From the NCBI GenBank assembly GCA_934343805.1, contig CAKRIN010000023.1, positions 1 to 42,870 on the forward strand: 42,870 bases of DNA, written 5' to 3'. The notes under the pieces are model-generated. The model did no database searches and was not told where the DNA came from. It saw only the letters and a list, made by a program, of their open reading frames with translations. The position numbers were made by a program, and so were the translations under genes. Below are positions 7,746 through 16,885 of the stretch, one piece after another (position 1 is the first letter of the stretch; each line of letters opens with the position of its first letter). Source of the DNA: an uncultured Lachnospira sp. Its GTDB lineage: Bacteria; Bacillota; Clostridia; Lachnospirales; Lachnospiraceae.

Positions 7746-8309
7746 ATGAAAACATTGGAATTTATAAAAAATAACAATGGTAAAAATGATATAGAAGAAT
7801 CTGTTATAGTGTTTGGACTTGATATGTTAAAAACAGTAATTATTGAAATAATTGTTGCAGTTGTGCTTGCAATATTTGCAGGGTGTTTTTGGCGTGCAAT
7901 GATATTTCTGGTTACACTTATGCCGTTGAGACAATATGCAGGAGGATATCATACCCGGAGTAGAATATCATGTGCAGTAATGTCTACTGTTATATATTCT
8001 TTAGAATTGCTTCTCCTTAAATATGTTAATATTTGGTCAATGTGGCAGATATTAGGAATATTTATAAGTACATTTATAATTATATTATTAGCACCAGTGG
8101 AAAATAGAAATAATCCATTGGATACTGCTGCCCAAATGCATTTTAAAAACAGAACAAGAATGATGTTACTTATAGATATGTTAATATTTACTATATTAGT
8201 AGTTATACATAGGTATGACTATTCGTTTGTGATGTTTAACTCAGTAGAACTGGTTGCCATTTTATGCATTATGGGTTATATTAGTAATAAAATAGACGAA
8301 CGGAGATAA
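7746..8309 (+). CDS. agrB: AgrB-type pheromone-processing membrane peptidase
   Basis: A 187-aa polytopic membrane protein of the accessory gene regulator B family. It carries the conserved LRQYAGGYHTRSRISC stretch, giving catalytic H69 and C76 at the spacing seen in Staphylococcus aureus AgrB (H77/C84). AgrB cuts the AgrD C-terminal tail and forms the ring linkage. About five membrane segments follow the amphipathic N-terminus. Its substrate should be the 48-aa AgrD at the head of this operon, about 5 kb upstream, an unusual separation, since agrB and agrD are normally adjacent. The response regulator follows four bases after its stop. Confidence 0.92.
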   Translation: MKTLEFIKNNNGKNDIEESVIVFGLDMLKTVIIEIIVAVVLAIFAGCFWRAMIFLVTLMPLRQYAGGYHTRSRISCAVMSTVIYSLELLLLKYVNIWSMWQILGIFISTFIIILLAPVENRNNPLDTAAQMHFKNRTRMMLLIDMLIFTILVVIHRYDYSFVMFNSVELVAILCIMGYISNKIDERR

Positions 8310-8313
8310 CCAT

Positions 8314-9036
8314 ATGGAGTACCGGATTGGAATATGTGATGATGAAATGTCGACATGTTCTTGGCTTGAGATGGCGATACATGATTATATGACATGGCAT
8401 AATTACAAATGTCAGATATATGTATGGGATTCCTCAGATACATTTATAAAGGAACTGAAGAATAAAGTTGATATAGATATTTTATTTCTTGATATTAGAA
8501 TGCCAGATATTGATGGGATTGAAGCTGGAGTATATATAAGAGAACATATAAAAGATAAATATATGAATATTATTTATATGTCATCTGCAATCGATTATGC
8601 TATGCAGCTATTTAAAATTCATCCATATGAATTTCTTGAAAAACCGTTTAACAAGGACAGACTATATAAAATTCTTGATGATTTAATGGATATGTATATG
8701 AAAAATTCGGACATGTTTTTCTTTAAAAAGAGAGGTGATCAGATAGGAATTCGGTTTAATGATATATGTTATTTTCAAAGTGACAGAAAGCATGTGCAGA
8801 TAATTAAATCAGATGGAATGGATGAATATGTAGGTAAATTATCAGATATTATTAATGATTTACCTGCTTTTTTTGTACCGGTTGGTAAGTCATTTATTGT
8901 CAATATTAATCATGTACGTGAATTTCATATAGAATATATTGTTATGAGTAATGGTGAAAATATTAATATCAGTAAGGCATACAGGGAGACATTCAGTAGG
9001 AATATGGCACAGTTCAGAATATATGGAGGAAAGTAA
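8314..9036 (+). CDS. AgrA-type LytTR response regulator
   Basis: A 240-aa two-domain regulator. The N-terminal receiver (1-120) has the acidic pair at D9-D10, phospho-acceptor D60 in ILFLDIRMPDIDG, and the conserved Lys in FLEKPFNKD. The C-terminal LytTR domain (about 130-235) includes FFKKRGDQIGIRFNDICYF and the KSFIVNINHV strand. LytTR regulators bind paired direct repeats upstream of promoters and activate agr-type operons. Partner kinase: the next gene, whose ATG shares one base with this stop codon. It is expected to respond to the CPIIT-ring peptide and activate the promoter near 2690, although its binding site is not evident to me. Confidence 0.92.
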   Translation: MEYRIGICDDEMSTCSWLEMAIHDYMTWHNYKCQIYVWDSSDTFIKELKNKVDIDILFLDIRMPDIDGIEAGVYIREHIKDKYMNIIYMSSAIDYAMQLFKIHPYEFLEKPFNKDRLYKILDDLMDMYMKNSDMFFFKKRGDQIGIRFNDICYFQSDRKHVQIIKSDGMDEYVGKLSDIINDLPAFFVPVGKSFIVNINHVREFHIEYIVMSNGENINISKAYRETFSRNMAQFRIYGGK

Positions 9037-10292
9037 TGGATTCAATACAGGATATATTAATATCTGTTGTTATGGAATTGGTAAGGGTAATATTAATAAT
9101 AGAGTATTTTCAGATATTTTTTGAAAAAGTGAATTTGTATAAGAAGGTTATTGCAGGTGCAGTCTCATATATTATTACTACAGGCTGTTATCTTGGATTT
9201 CATAATAGCCTGATAAATATTATATCTACTATTATAGGAATGTTTATTATTGCCGCAGTACATGAAGGCACTCTGAAAAAGAAAATTTTGCATACCGTGA
9301 TGTGCTTTGGGGTGAGCTGCGCGATGGATATGCTTGCCGGATTTGCATTGATGGAGGCACCTAGCAGCAGTAATTATGTATTGTTTAGTTCATTTCTGTC
9401 AGTGGTAATGTTTTATGCATTTGTAGTCATATTGAGAAATATATACAGGAAGAGAAATAGGGAAGAATTCTCAGGACAATGGGTGTTTTTATTATTGATT
9501 GTTCTTATGAGTATATGTGTTGCATATGTGTTGCTTAATGATAATGAAATTTCAAGAGTGACAGCATTAACAGTTATTATAGTTATGATAGCGGTAAATC
9601 TTATACTATATTATTTTTACACATCGATGCTGGATAGATATATTTTTATGCAAGATAATGTTCTGCTAAGAGAGCAGATTGCAATATATGAATCAGAACT
9701 CAGGGCAAATGTGGAACAGGACAGGCAGGTACAAGCTTTACGGCATGATATGAAGCATCACATAAGAGAAATATATTCGCTTGCTGACAAGAATACGGAT
9801 ACTGATATTATAAGATATCTTGATGAAATGTCTGACAGCATGGATAATATAGAGAAAGTTGCTTCGACAGGGAATTCAGTATTTGATGGCATACTTAATT
9901 ATTATGCTCAGAAAATTAATCAGGAAATGAATAATGTTAACTTTTCTGTTATATTGAAAATTCCTACAGACCTTGAAATCAGTAGCTTTGATATGAATGT
10001 AATTTTAGGAAATCTTCTTGATAATGCAATGGAAAATGTGAGTGGAGAAGCAGGACAAGAATTACAGATAGAGGCAGTGTTAGAGTACATAGAAGGTCTG
10101 CTAAGAATAGAAGTTGTTAATACATTTGCAGGAAGTATAAGCAAGGATGGAGATAAGATTCTGAGTCATAAGGGGGAAGGTCATGGCTTTGGTCTTTCTA
10201 ATGTGAAGAAGATAACAGAAAAATACAGTGGATATATGATGACAGAGCATGAGTCGAACAGATTCAAGGTAGTTGTATTGTTATATTTATAA
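9036..10292 (+). CDS. AgrC-type GHKL sensor histidine kinase
   Basis: A 418-aa membrane kinase. Residues 1-200 form six or seven membrane segments with short loops, the usual peptide-sensing domain. A helical region follows, then the dimerisation/phosphorylation motif LRHDMKHH (phospho-acceptor H237) and a GHKL ATPase domain (about 310-418) with N-box VILGNLLDNAMENV and G-box GHGFGLSNVKK. ATG overlaps the preceding TAA by one base, indicating coupled translation. It should sense the peptide made from the operon's own AgrD. It is the last gene, ending in a strong hairpin terminator. Confidence 0.92.
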   Translation: MDSIQDILISVVMELVRVILIIEYFQIFFEKVNLYKKVIAGAVSYIITTGCYLGFHNSLINIISTIIGMFIIAAVHEGTLKKKILHTVMCFGVSCAMDMLAGFALMEAPSSSNYVLFSSFLSVVMFYAFVVILRNIYRKRNREEFSGQWVFLLLIVLMSICVAYVLLNDNEISRVTALTVIIVMIAVNLILYYFYTSMLDRYIFMQDNVLLREQIAIYESELRANVEQDRQVQALRHDMKHHIREIYSLADKNTDTDIIRYLDEMSDSMDNIEKVASTGNSVFDGILNYYAQKINQEMNNVNFSVILKIPTDLEISSFDMNVILGNLLDNAMENVSGEAGQELQIEAVLEYIEGLLRIEVVNTFAGSISKDGDKILSHKGEGHGFGLSNVKKITEKYSGYMMTEHESNRFKVVVLLYL

Positions 10293-10297
10293 TTTTA

Positions 10298-10345
10298 AAA
10301 GGCAGTTAATTCTTATATAAGAGATTAACTGCCTTTAAGTTTTTT
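10298..10345. terminator. Bidirectional terminator between the Agr operon and kdgK
   Basis: AAAGGCAGTTAA (10298-10309) pairs with TTAACTGCCTTT (10325-10336), followed by a T run at 10340-10345. It closes the plus-strand operon and, having A-rich sequence on its left, may also serve the minus-strand kinase gene that ends at 10361. Confidence 0.85.
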
Positions 10346-10360
10346 ATATGAATAATAAAA

Positions 10361-11368
10361 TTATCTCTGAACTTCGTTACCAGCGTCAGAGAAAGCGAGC
10401 TTCATAACTTCATCAACTGTAACTAAGTTGTAATCTCCGCTTACAGTATGCTTTAAGCAGCTTGCAGCGTTAGAGAATTCAACTGCCTTCTGAGGGTCAA
10501 AGTTGTTGATAAGGCTGTAGATAAGACCAGCGCAGTAAGCATCTCCGGCACCGATGTAGTCAAGAATGTGCATGAAGAATTCCTTGCTGTAGTAAGCCTT
10601 GCCTTCTGTGTAAATCATTGACTGGAGCTTAAATGTTGTGATAGAAGTTTCTGTTCTCCATACAGATGCAACCATCTTGAATGGGAATTTCTTCATAAGC
10701 TCCTTGGCAATATAAGCATTTTTCTCCTCGCCATTAGCGTCAGCAGGGTTCATAGAGAAGATACCGATAGCGTCATCTTCGTTAGCGATACATACATCAA
10801 CATACTGGCAGATACGAGTCATTGCCTCGCAGGCCTTTTCACTTGACCAGAGCTTGCTTCTGTAATTTAAGTCACAGCTTACAGTCATGCCTTTTTCCTT
10901 GGCCTTCTGGCAGGCTGTGATACAGATGTTAGTCATCTCATCAGAGATTGCAGGTGTGATTCCTGAAAAATGGAACCATGTTGCACCGTCAAATATCTCG
11001 TTCCAGTCAAAGTCATCAGCAGTAGCGAGAGCAAATGCAGAGCCTGCTCTGTTATAGATAACGTTAGTTGGACGCTGGCTTGTCTTCTTCTCAAGGAAGT
11101 AGATACCAATCTGGTCGCCGCCACGCACGATATGGTCTACGCCTACGCCGTACTGACGGAGTGAGTTAATTGCAGCCTGTCCGATTATATGTTTTGGAAG
11201 CTTTGTTACATAATTAGCATCAACATCAAAGTTAGCAAGGGACACAGCAGTATTGGCTTCTCCGCCTCCATAAACAGCCTCAAATGCATTGCACTGAGTA
11301 AATCTTGCGTTGTTCTCAGGAGAGAGACGAAGCATAATTTCACCAAATGTAACAATCTTATCTTTCAT
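10361..11368 (-). CDS. kdgK: PfkB-family sugar kinase, probable 2-keto-3-deoxygluconate kinase
   Basis: A 335-aa ribokinase/PfkB-fold kinase. It starts with the family pattern IVTFGEIMLRLSP and has the substrate-side YGGGEANTAVSLANF stretch. It ends with the nucleotide/anion-hole motif GAGDAYCAG (G273-D276, catalytic Asp 276). Overall it resembles KDG kinases, which phosphorylate 2-keto-3-deoxygluconate in uronate and pectin breakdown. It stands alone between two divergent or convergent neighbours, so no pathway partner confirms the substrate; another ketose or deoxysugar is possible. The start is supported by a purine-rich AAAGGA about eight bases upstream. A palindrome near its predicted transcript start may be an operator. 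Confidence 0.82.
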   Translation of the reverse strand: MKDKIVTFGEIMLRLSPENNARFTQCNAFEAVYGGGEANTAVSLANFDVDANYVTKLPKHIIGQAAINSLRQYGVGVDHIVRGGDQIGIYFLEKKTSQRPTNVIYNRAGSAFALATADDFDWNEIFDGATWFHFSGITPAISDEMTNICITACQKAKEKGMTVSCDLNYRSKLWSSEKACEAMTRICQYVDVCIANEDDAIGIFSMNPADANGEEKNAYIAKELMKKFPFKMVASVWRTETSITTFKLQSMIYTEGKAYYSKEFFMHILDYIGAGDAYCAGLIYSLINNFDPQKAVEFSNAASCLKHTVSGDYNLVTVDEVMKLAFSDAGNEVQR

Positions 11369-11398
11369 TTTCTTAATCCTTTCTCAATATCAGATTTC

Positions 11399-11428
11399 CT
11401 AAAATAAATATACAAGAATGTATTTTAG
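11399..11428 (-). promoter_or_regulatory. Inverted repeat upstream of kdgK, possible operator
   Basis: CTAAAATA (11399-11406) and TATTTTAG (11421-11428) are perfect inverted arms separated by 14 bases, 31 bases upstream of the kdgK start codon. This fits a regulator site or a small leader hairpin. No regulator gene is adjacent. Confidence 0.4.
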
Positions 11429-11461
11429 CACATTATGGCGAAAAATGGGAGTAAAATGTTC

Positions 11462-11490
11462 TTGATTTGATACATATTTTTTACTATAGT
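11462..11490 (+). promoter_or_regulatory. Predicted promoter for the YkgJ-type gene
   Basis: TTGATT (11462-11467), 17 bases, TATAGT (11485-11490). The start codon is 67 bases downstream of the -10. Confidence 0.55.
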
Positions 11491-11556
11491 TACATGTGAA
11501 GTAAATATGTGCGTGAAGATTTATAATCTTTTGTACACGTTTGAAAGGATTGAATA

Positions 11557-12237
11557 ATGTTAAGGAATGTTTCATTAGAAGATATATCGGATGGCAGACT
11601 GTATACCGAGAATGACCTTGTGCGTGTTGATACTAACTCGTGTAAGGGCTGTCAGACTGTATGCTGCCAGAATATGGGAAGCACGATTGTGCTTGACCCA
11701 TATGACTGTTACAAGCTTACAACCGGGTTGGGCAAAACATTTGAACAGCTTACGATGAACGAGCTTGAGTTAAATGTTGTGGACGGTCTTATTATGCCTA
11801 ACTTAAAAATGCAGAAATCAGACGGAAGATGTGCATTTCTTCGTGAAGATAATCTGTGCAATATACATACGATAAGACCGGGAATATGCAGAATGTTCCC
11901 ACTTGGAAGATACTGGGAGGATGAGACACATTTTAAATATATTGTGCAGAAGGGCGAGTGCAATAAGGATAATCTATCGAAGATTAAACTGAAAAAATGG
12001 CTTGGCATCGAGGGACTAGCGGAGTATGATTCTTATATTGTCAGATGGCATGAGTATGTGAAGCAGCTTCAGGCGGCACTACCGGGACTTTCAGAGGATA
12101 ATGTGAAGATTCTTAATACATTTAACCTAAGAGTGTTCTACATGACGACATATGCCGGATGCGCTGATGATAAAGCATTTTATGCAGAAATTGACAGAAG
12201 ACTTGCGATGGCTAAGGAAAAGCTGGGACTGATGTAG
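11557..12237 (+). CDS. YkgJ-family cysteine-cluster protein
   Basis: A 226-aa soluble protein with the CxxCxxxxCC pattern of the YkgJ/UPF0153 family, C29-C32-C36-C37 in SCKGCQTVCC. Further conserved cysteines lie in GRCAFLREDNLCNIH and RPGICRMFP. The cysteines are thought to chelate zinc or an iron-sulphur cluster; the family's biochemical role is not settled. AAAGGA lies upstream of the ATG. It precedes lgt by 37 bases and probably shares its transcript. Confidence 0.82.
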   Translation: MLRNVSLEDISDGRLYTENDLVRVDTNSCKGCQTVCCQNMGSTIVLDPYDCYKLTTGLGKTFEQLTMNELELNVVDGLIMPNLKMQKSDGRCAFLREDNLCNIHTIRPGICRMFPLGRYWEDETHFKYIVQKGECNKDNLSKIKLKKWLGIEGLAEYDSYIVRWHEYVKQLQAALPGLSEDNVKILNTFNLRVFYMTTYAGCADDKAFYAEIDRRLAMAKEKLGLM

Positions 12238-12274
12238 GATTGGTTCGCAGGCGACAGAAAGGAAGATTGATTTT

Positions 12275-13087
12275 ATGAAGACAGATTTATTTCATATAGG
12301 AAAGTTCGTAATTCATGGTTATGGATTGATGATTGGCATAGGTTTTGTGCTGGCGCTGCTTGTTGGCGAGTACAGGGCTAAGAAGATGGGAATGAAGGAG
12401 GAGGCTCTTATTGATATCGCGATAATTGCGGGAGTTTCGGGATTTCTTGGAGCAAAGCTGTTGTATATAATAGTGAGCTTTAAGGATTTTATAAAAGATC
12501 CTATGGGTGTGCTTGGCTCATCGGGATTCGTTGTATATGGTGGACTTATTGCAGGTGTGCTGTGCAACCTTATATATGTAAAGATTAAGAAGTTATCATT
12601 CCTTGAATATTTTGACCTGGTAATGCCAGAGATAGCGCTGGCACAGGGCTTTGGACGAATTGGCTGTTTCCTTGCAGGGTGCTGTTACGGAAGACAGACA
12701 GATGCAGCATGGGGAGTCGTTTTTCCGGCTGATTCACTTGCTCCATCAGGAGTTAAACTGATTCCTACACAGCTTATATCATCAGGTGCAGATTTCCTTA
12801 ATATGGCGTTTCTTATGATAATAGCAGCTAAGTTTTCTTATACTGCTGTTATGAAGCGCAAGGCTGACGATAAGGAAACTGCCGGAAAGCATATGGCAGC
12901 AGGTAATATTGGATTCTTATATTGCATAACTTACGGACTTGGAAGATTTGCAATTGAGTTCTTAAGAAATGATTACAGGGGAGAGGTTGGAATATTCTCT
13001 ACATCGCAGTTTATATCTCTTTTCATCGTGCTGCTTGGTGTAGTTGCGATGGCTGTTAATCATAAGTTGAAAAATGCGGACAAATAG
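12275..13087 (+). CDS. lgt: Prolipoprotein diacylglyceryl transferase
   Basis: A 270-aa polytopic membrane enzyme that moves diacylglycerol from phosphatidylglycerol to the lipobox cysteine of prolipoproteins. Seen here: the N-terminal IHGYGLMIGIGF segment, the YGGLIAG stretch, the Lgt signature as GFGRIGCFLAGCCYG (the clostridial variant of GRIGNFINGELYG), and the C-terminal RFAIEFLRNDYRG motif. About seven membrane segments; length is normal. A hairpin terminator follows at 13101. Confidence 0.93.
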   Translation: MKTDLFHIGKFVIHGYGLMIGIGFVLALLVGEYRAKKMGMKEEALIDIAIIAGVSGFLGAKLLYIIVSFKDFIKDPMGVLGSSGFVVYGGLIAGVLCNLIYVKIKKLSFLEYFDLVMPEIALAQGFGRIGCFLAGCCYGRQTDAAWGVVFPADSLAPSGVKLIPTQLISSGADFLNMAFLMIIAAKFSYTAVMKRKADDKETAGKHMAAGNIGFLYCITYGLGRFAIEFLRNDYRGEVGIFSTSQFISLFIVLLGVVAMAVNHKLKNADK

Positions 13088-13100
13088 AAATACTAATATG

Positions 13101-13150
13101 GACTAATCAGAGTTGTATTATAAAGTACATCAGCTGGTTAGTCTTTTTTA
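13101..13150 (+). terminator. Intrinsic terminator after lgt
   Basis: GACTAATCAG (13101-13110) pairs with CTGGTTAGTC (13134-13143), with one G-U pair, followed by a T tract. Confidence 0.75.
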
Positions 13151-13203
13151 TTGCCTTTTATTCTGCGATGTATTAATAAAAATACATAATTTATTAAAAT
13201 GTG

Positions 13204-13226
13204 ACAAAATATGCTGGACATTTTGT
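13204..13226. promoter_or_regulatory. Inverted repeat upstream of the GlcNAc operon, possible operator
   Basis: ACAAAAT (13204-13210) and ATTTTGT (13220-13226) are inverted arms nine bases apart, about 135 bases before ptsI. The 273-base gap between lgt and ptsI otherwise shows only AT-rich sequence. No clear catabolite-response element is visible. Confidence 0.35.
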
Positions 13227-13360
13227 TAAAAAATTGTTAATATGTAAACATAATAAAGCGAACGACAATTTAATACATGGAAATCAGTACATTTTAGTTA
13301 ATATAATAAATATTCGTATATCTGAGGAATGTTTATTATTAGAATCTGAGAGGGTAGAAT

Positions 13361-14980
13361 ATGGACAAATATATTGGAAAATCAGTATATAAGGGTACTG
13401 CTATCGGACCAGTTAGTATTCTAAAGAAAAGTGAAAGTCTGATTAAGCGTGTACATGTTGAGAACGTTGATGAAGAATTAAGACGTCTGGATACAGCTAA
13501 AGAAAAGACGCTTCAACAACTTGCCAGTCTGTATGATAAAGCATTAAAGGAGGTTGGTAAAGTTAATGCAGAGATATTTGAAGTGCATCAGATAATGCTT
13601 GAAGATGAAGATTATCAGGATGCTATCCATAATATGATATGCAATGAGAATGTTAATGCTGAATATGCGGTTTCAATAACAGGAGATAATTTTGCTGACA
13701 TGTTTGCTAATATGGATGATGATTATATGAGGGCACGTTCAGCGGATGTAAAGGATATATCTAATCGTCTGGTAAGTAATTTGAGTGGGGAAGAGCAGAC
13801 TGACTGGGAAAATGCAGAGCCATCAATTATTGTGGCAGATGATCTGACACCAAGTGAAACTGTGCAGATGGATAAGAATAAGATTCTGGCATTTGTTCTG
13901 GTACATGGTTCGGCTAATTCGCATACAGCAATTCTTGCAAGGATGATGAATATTCCGGCATTAATTGGTGTGCCAATTGAACTTGAATCCTTACACAATG
14001 GAGTTAATGCAATTGTAGATGGTCAGAATGGAATTTTCTACCTGAATCCGGATGGGAATCAGATAGCACAGGCTAAGGAAGCCCAGCAGAAGGAACAGGA
14101 ACAGAAAAAGCTCCTTGCTAATTATAAAGGAAGAGAGTCCGTCACAAAGAGTGGCAGAAAGATTAATCTTTATGCGAACATTGGAAATGTATCTGATGTT
14201 GCATATGTATTAGAAAATGATGCTGAAGGAATAGGATTATTCAGAAGCGAATTCCTGTATCTTGGAAGAGATGAACTTCCTGATGAAACAGAACAGTTTA
14301 ATGCCTATCGTCAGGTATTACAGATGATGGCTGATAAAAAAGTAGTTATTCGTACACTTGATATTGGAGCAGATAAAAAGGCAGATTATCTTGGACTTGG
14401 TAAGGAAGATAATCCAGCGCTGGGTTATCGTGCCATAAGAATATGTCTGGAGCAGCCGGATATATTCAAAACACAGTTGAGAGCATTATTAAGAGCTGCT
14501 AAATATGGTAATTTATCTATAATGTATCCAATGATTATTTCTGTGGAAGAAGTTGTAAGTATTAAGAAGATTGTTGCTGAGGTAGCAGAGGAACTGGAGA
14601 AAGAGAATATTCCATATGAGATTCCAGAGCAGGGAATTATGATAGAGACACCGGCGGCAGTTATGTTAAGTGAGGAGCTTGCAGAGCTTGTAGATTTCTT
14701 TAGTATAGGTACCAATGACCTTACACAGTATACACTTGCAATTGACAGGCAGAATAACAGACTGGACAGATTTTATAATCCGCATCACGAGGCAGTTCTT
14801 AGGATGATTGAGATGACCATACAGGGAGCACATAAGCATGGCAAATGGGTAGGAATCTGTGGAGAACTTGGAGCAGATACTACTCTTACAGAGAGATTTA
14901 TTAAGATGGGTATAGATGAGCTTAGTGTATCGCCATCAATGGTACTTGGTGTTCGTAGCAGAATATGTGAAATGGAGTGA
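13361..14980 (+). CDS. ptsI: Phosphotransferase system Enzyme I
   Basis: A 539-aa cytosolic phosphotransferase that takes phosphate from phosphoenolpyruvate and passes it to HPr. Visible features: the phosphorylated His H188 in GSANSHTAILAR (E. coli H189), the PEP-binding GIGLFRSEFLY region, and the catalytic Cys C500 in GICGELGAD (E. coli C502). It heads ptsI-nagB-nagA-EIIA-EIICB, with nagB starting six bases after its stop. No ptsH (HPr) gene is in the window, so HPr must come from elsewhere. A dedicated Enzyme I inside a GlcNAc operon is less common than a ptsHI operon. Confidence 0.95.
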   Translation: MDKYIGKSVYKGTAIGPVSILKKSESLIKRVHVENVDEELRRLDTAKEKTLQQLASLYDKALKEVGKVNAEIFEVHQIMLEDEDYQDAIHNMICNENVNAEYAVSITGDNFADMFANMDDDYMRARSADVKDISNRLVSNLSGEEQTDWENAEPSIIVADDLTPSETVQMDKNKILAFVLVHGSANSHTAILARMMNIPALIGVPIELESLHNGVNAIVDGQNGIFYLNPDGNQIAQAKEAQQKEQEQKKLLANYKGRESVTKSGRKINLYANIGNVSDVAYVLENDAEGIGLFRSEFLYLGRDELPDETEQFNAYRQVLQMMADKKVVIRTLDIGADKKADYLGLGKEDNPALGYRAIRICLEQPDIFKTQLRALLRAAKYGNLSIMYPMIISVEEVVSIKKIVAEVAEELEKENIPYEIPEQGIMIETPAAVMLSEELAELVDFFSIGTNDLTQYTLAIDRQNNRLDRFYNPHHEAVLRMIEMTIQGAHKHGKWVGICGELGADTTLTERFIKMGIDELSVSPSMVLGVRSRICEME

Positions 14981-14986
14981 TAAGTG

Positions 14987-15715
14987 ATGAAAATATACAA
15001 AGCAAAAGATTATGCTGATATGAGCAGAAAGGCAGCTAATATTATATCAGCACAGATTATTATGAAGCCGGAATGTGTACTTGGACTTGCAACTGGTTCA
15101 ACTCCGGTTGGGTTATATAAGCAGCTGGTAGAATGGTATAAAAAAGGTGACTTGGATTTTTCGGCAGTTAAGACTGTTAATCTTGATGAGTATAAGGGAC
15201 TTAGCAGAGATAGTGATCAGAGTTATTATTATTTTATGCATAAGAATTTATTTGATAATGTGAATATATCAGTTGAGAATACTCATATTCCTAATGGAAT
15301 GGAGCTGGATTCGGAAAAAGAATGTAACAGATATTCTGAACTGATTAAGTCTCTTGGGGGTATTGATTTACAACTTCTTGGAATAGGCCATAATGGCCAC
15401 ATAGGATTTAATGAACCATCAGATTCATTTGAAAAACAGGTTCATTGTGTTGATTTAACAGAATCTACAATAGAAGCTAACAAGAGATTTTTTGAATCAG
15501 CAGAAGACGTTCCAAGACAGGCATACACAATGGGAATTAAGACAATAATGCAGGCAAAGAAGATTCTGGTTGTTGCAAGTGGGGAAGATAAAGCACAGAT
15601 TGTGAAAGAAGCCTTTTTTGGACATATTACACCATATGTTCCTGCATCAGTTCTGCAGCTGCATAATGATGTGACACTGGTAGCAGATGAAGCAGCTCTT
15701 AGTAAGATTTGTTAA
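14987..15715 (+). CDS. nagB: Glucosamine-6-phosphate deaminase
   Basis: A 242-aa enzyme converting glucosamine-6-phosphate to fructose-6-phosphate and ammonia. Seen: the phosphate-binding LATGSTPVGLY loop, D67 in VNLDEYKGL (E. coli D72), and the active-site segment GIGHNGHIGFNEP with H138 and E143; Asn at the position of E. coli D141 is as in Bacillus NagB. ATG 14987 is chosen over the in-frame GTG at 14984 because GGAG at 14974-14977 fits it better. Length matches the short Gram-positive form without the allosteric C-terminal region. Confidence 0.95.
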   Translation: MKIYKAKDYADMSRKAANIISAQIIMKPECVLGLATGSTPVGLYKQLVEWYKKGDLDFSAVKTVNLDEYKGLSRDSDQSYYYFMHKNLFDNVNISVENTHIPNGMELDSEKECNRYSELIKSLGGIDLQLLGIGHNGHIGFNEPSDSFEKQVHCVDLTESTIEANKRFFESAEDVPRQAYTMGIKTIMQAKKILVVASGEDKAQIVKEAFFGHITPYVPASVLQLHNDVTLVADEAALSKIC

Positions 15716-15751
15716 AGCATTTTAACTTGGTAGATAGAAGGTTGAGAAGAT

Positions 15752-16885
15752 ATGATTATAAAGAATGCTGATGTTTATACACAGGACAATGTATTTGTTA
15801 AGGGAGATGTCGTTGTAGATAATGGTACATTCACCAAAGTGCTGGATGTACATAATTATGTTGGCGATGAAGTTGTAGATGCTACAGGACTTAAGATGAT
15901 TCCCGGACTTGTCGACATTCATTTTCATGGATGCAAGGGTGCAGATATGTGTGATGGAACTAAAGAGGCACTTGATATAATTTCCCGGTATGAGGCTTCT
16001 GTCGGAGTGACGAGTATATGTCCGGCAACCATGACGATAGCTAAGGAAGAACTTGTTGAAGTTATGAAGAATGCCGGAGAGTATTCATATAATGGTGGAG
16101 CCCATCTGGTAGGAATTAATATGGAGGGACCTTTTATAAGTCCACAAAAAAAGGGTGCACAGGCAGCAGAAAATATCATGCATTGTAATTATGAGTATTT
16201 CTGTGAACTCCAGAAAGCTGCACATGATTTAATAAAGATTGTTGATATTGCACCAGAAGAGCCGGGTGCGATGGATTTCATAGATAAAGTAAAAGATAAT
16301 GTTGTGGTGTCGATTGCTCATACAGCAGCAGATTATGATACTGCGATGGAGGCAATTCAACATGGTGTAACTCATGCAACACATTTATACAATGCAATGC
16401 CACCTATGAATCATAGAAAGCCTGGTGTTATAGGCGCAGTAAGAGATTCACATCAATGTCATGCAGAACTGATATGTGATGGAGTTCATATTCATCCATC
16501 AGTAATACGGGCAACATTTGCTATGTTTGGTGCGGAACGCATAATACTTATCAGTGACAGCATGAGAGCAACAGGATTAGAGGATGGTGAATATACTCTT
16601 GGAGGACAGCCTGTAGTGGTAAAAGGTAATCTGGCAACATTACATGATGGAACAATTGCCGGTTCAGCAACTAATTTAATGGATTGTCTTCGATATGTCG
16701 TTAAAAAAGCAGGAATTTCATTAGAAACAGCTGTTATGTGTGCAACAGAGAATCCGGCAAAGGAAATTGGTATATATGATAAAGTCGGAAGTATTTCTGT
16801 GGGGAAACAAGCAGATTTCGTGCTTATTGATGAGAAATTGAATATTAAGAGAGTATATATTGATGGAAAGGAGATAATATGCTAG
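15752..16885 (+). CDS. nagA: N-acetylglucosamine-6-phosphate deacetylase
   Basis: A 377-aa amidohydrolase that removes acetate from GlcNAc-6-phosphate, feeding NagB. Metal-site elements: H57 and H59 in DIHFHG, Glu in NMEGPFISPQKKGA, His in SIAHTAADY and THATHLYNAMPPMNHRKPG, and the catalytic Asp in ILISDSMRATG. Its 3' end overlaps the EIIA gene by seven bases. It lies 36 bases after nagB. Confidence 0.95.
   Translation: MIIKNADVYTQDNVFVKGDVVVDNGTFTKVLDVHNYVGDEVVDATGLKMIPGLVDIHFHGCKGADMCDGTKEALDIISRYEASVGVTSICPATMTIAKEELVEVMKNAGEYSYNGGAHLVGINMEGPFISPQKKGAQAAENIMHCNYEYFCELQKAAHDLIKIVDIAPEEPGAMDFIDKVKDNVVVSIAHTAADYDTAMEAIQHGVTHATHLYNAMPPMNHRKPGVIGAVRDSHQCHAELICDGVHIHPSVIRATFAMFGAERIILISDSMRATGLEDGEYTLGGQPVVVKGNLATLHDGTIAGSATNLMDCLRYVVKKAGISLETAVMCATENPAKEIGIYDKVGSISVGKQADFVLIDEKLNIKRVYIDGKEIIC

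Noticed and set aside
13201..13392. 63-codon open frame upstream of ptsI
   Set aside because: It lies in the promoter region, overlaps the ptsI start in another frame and has no ribosome site.
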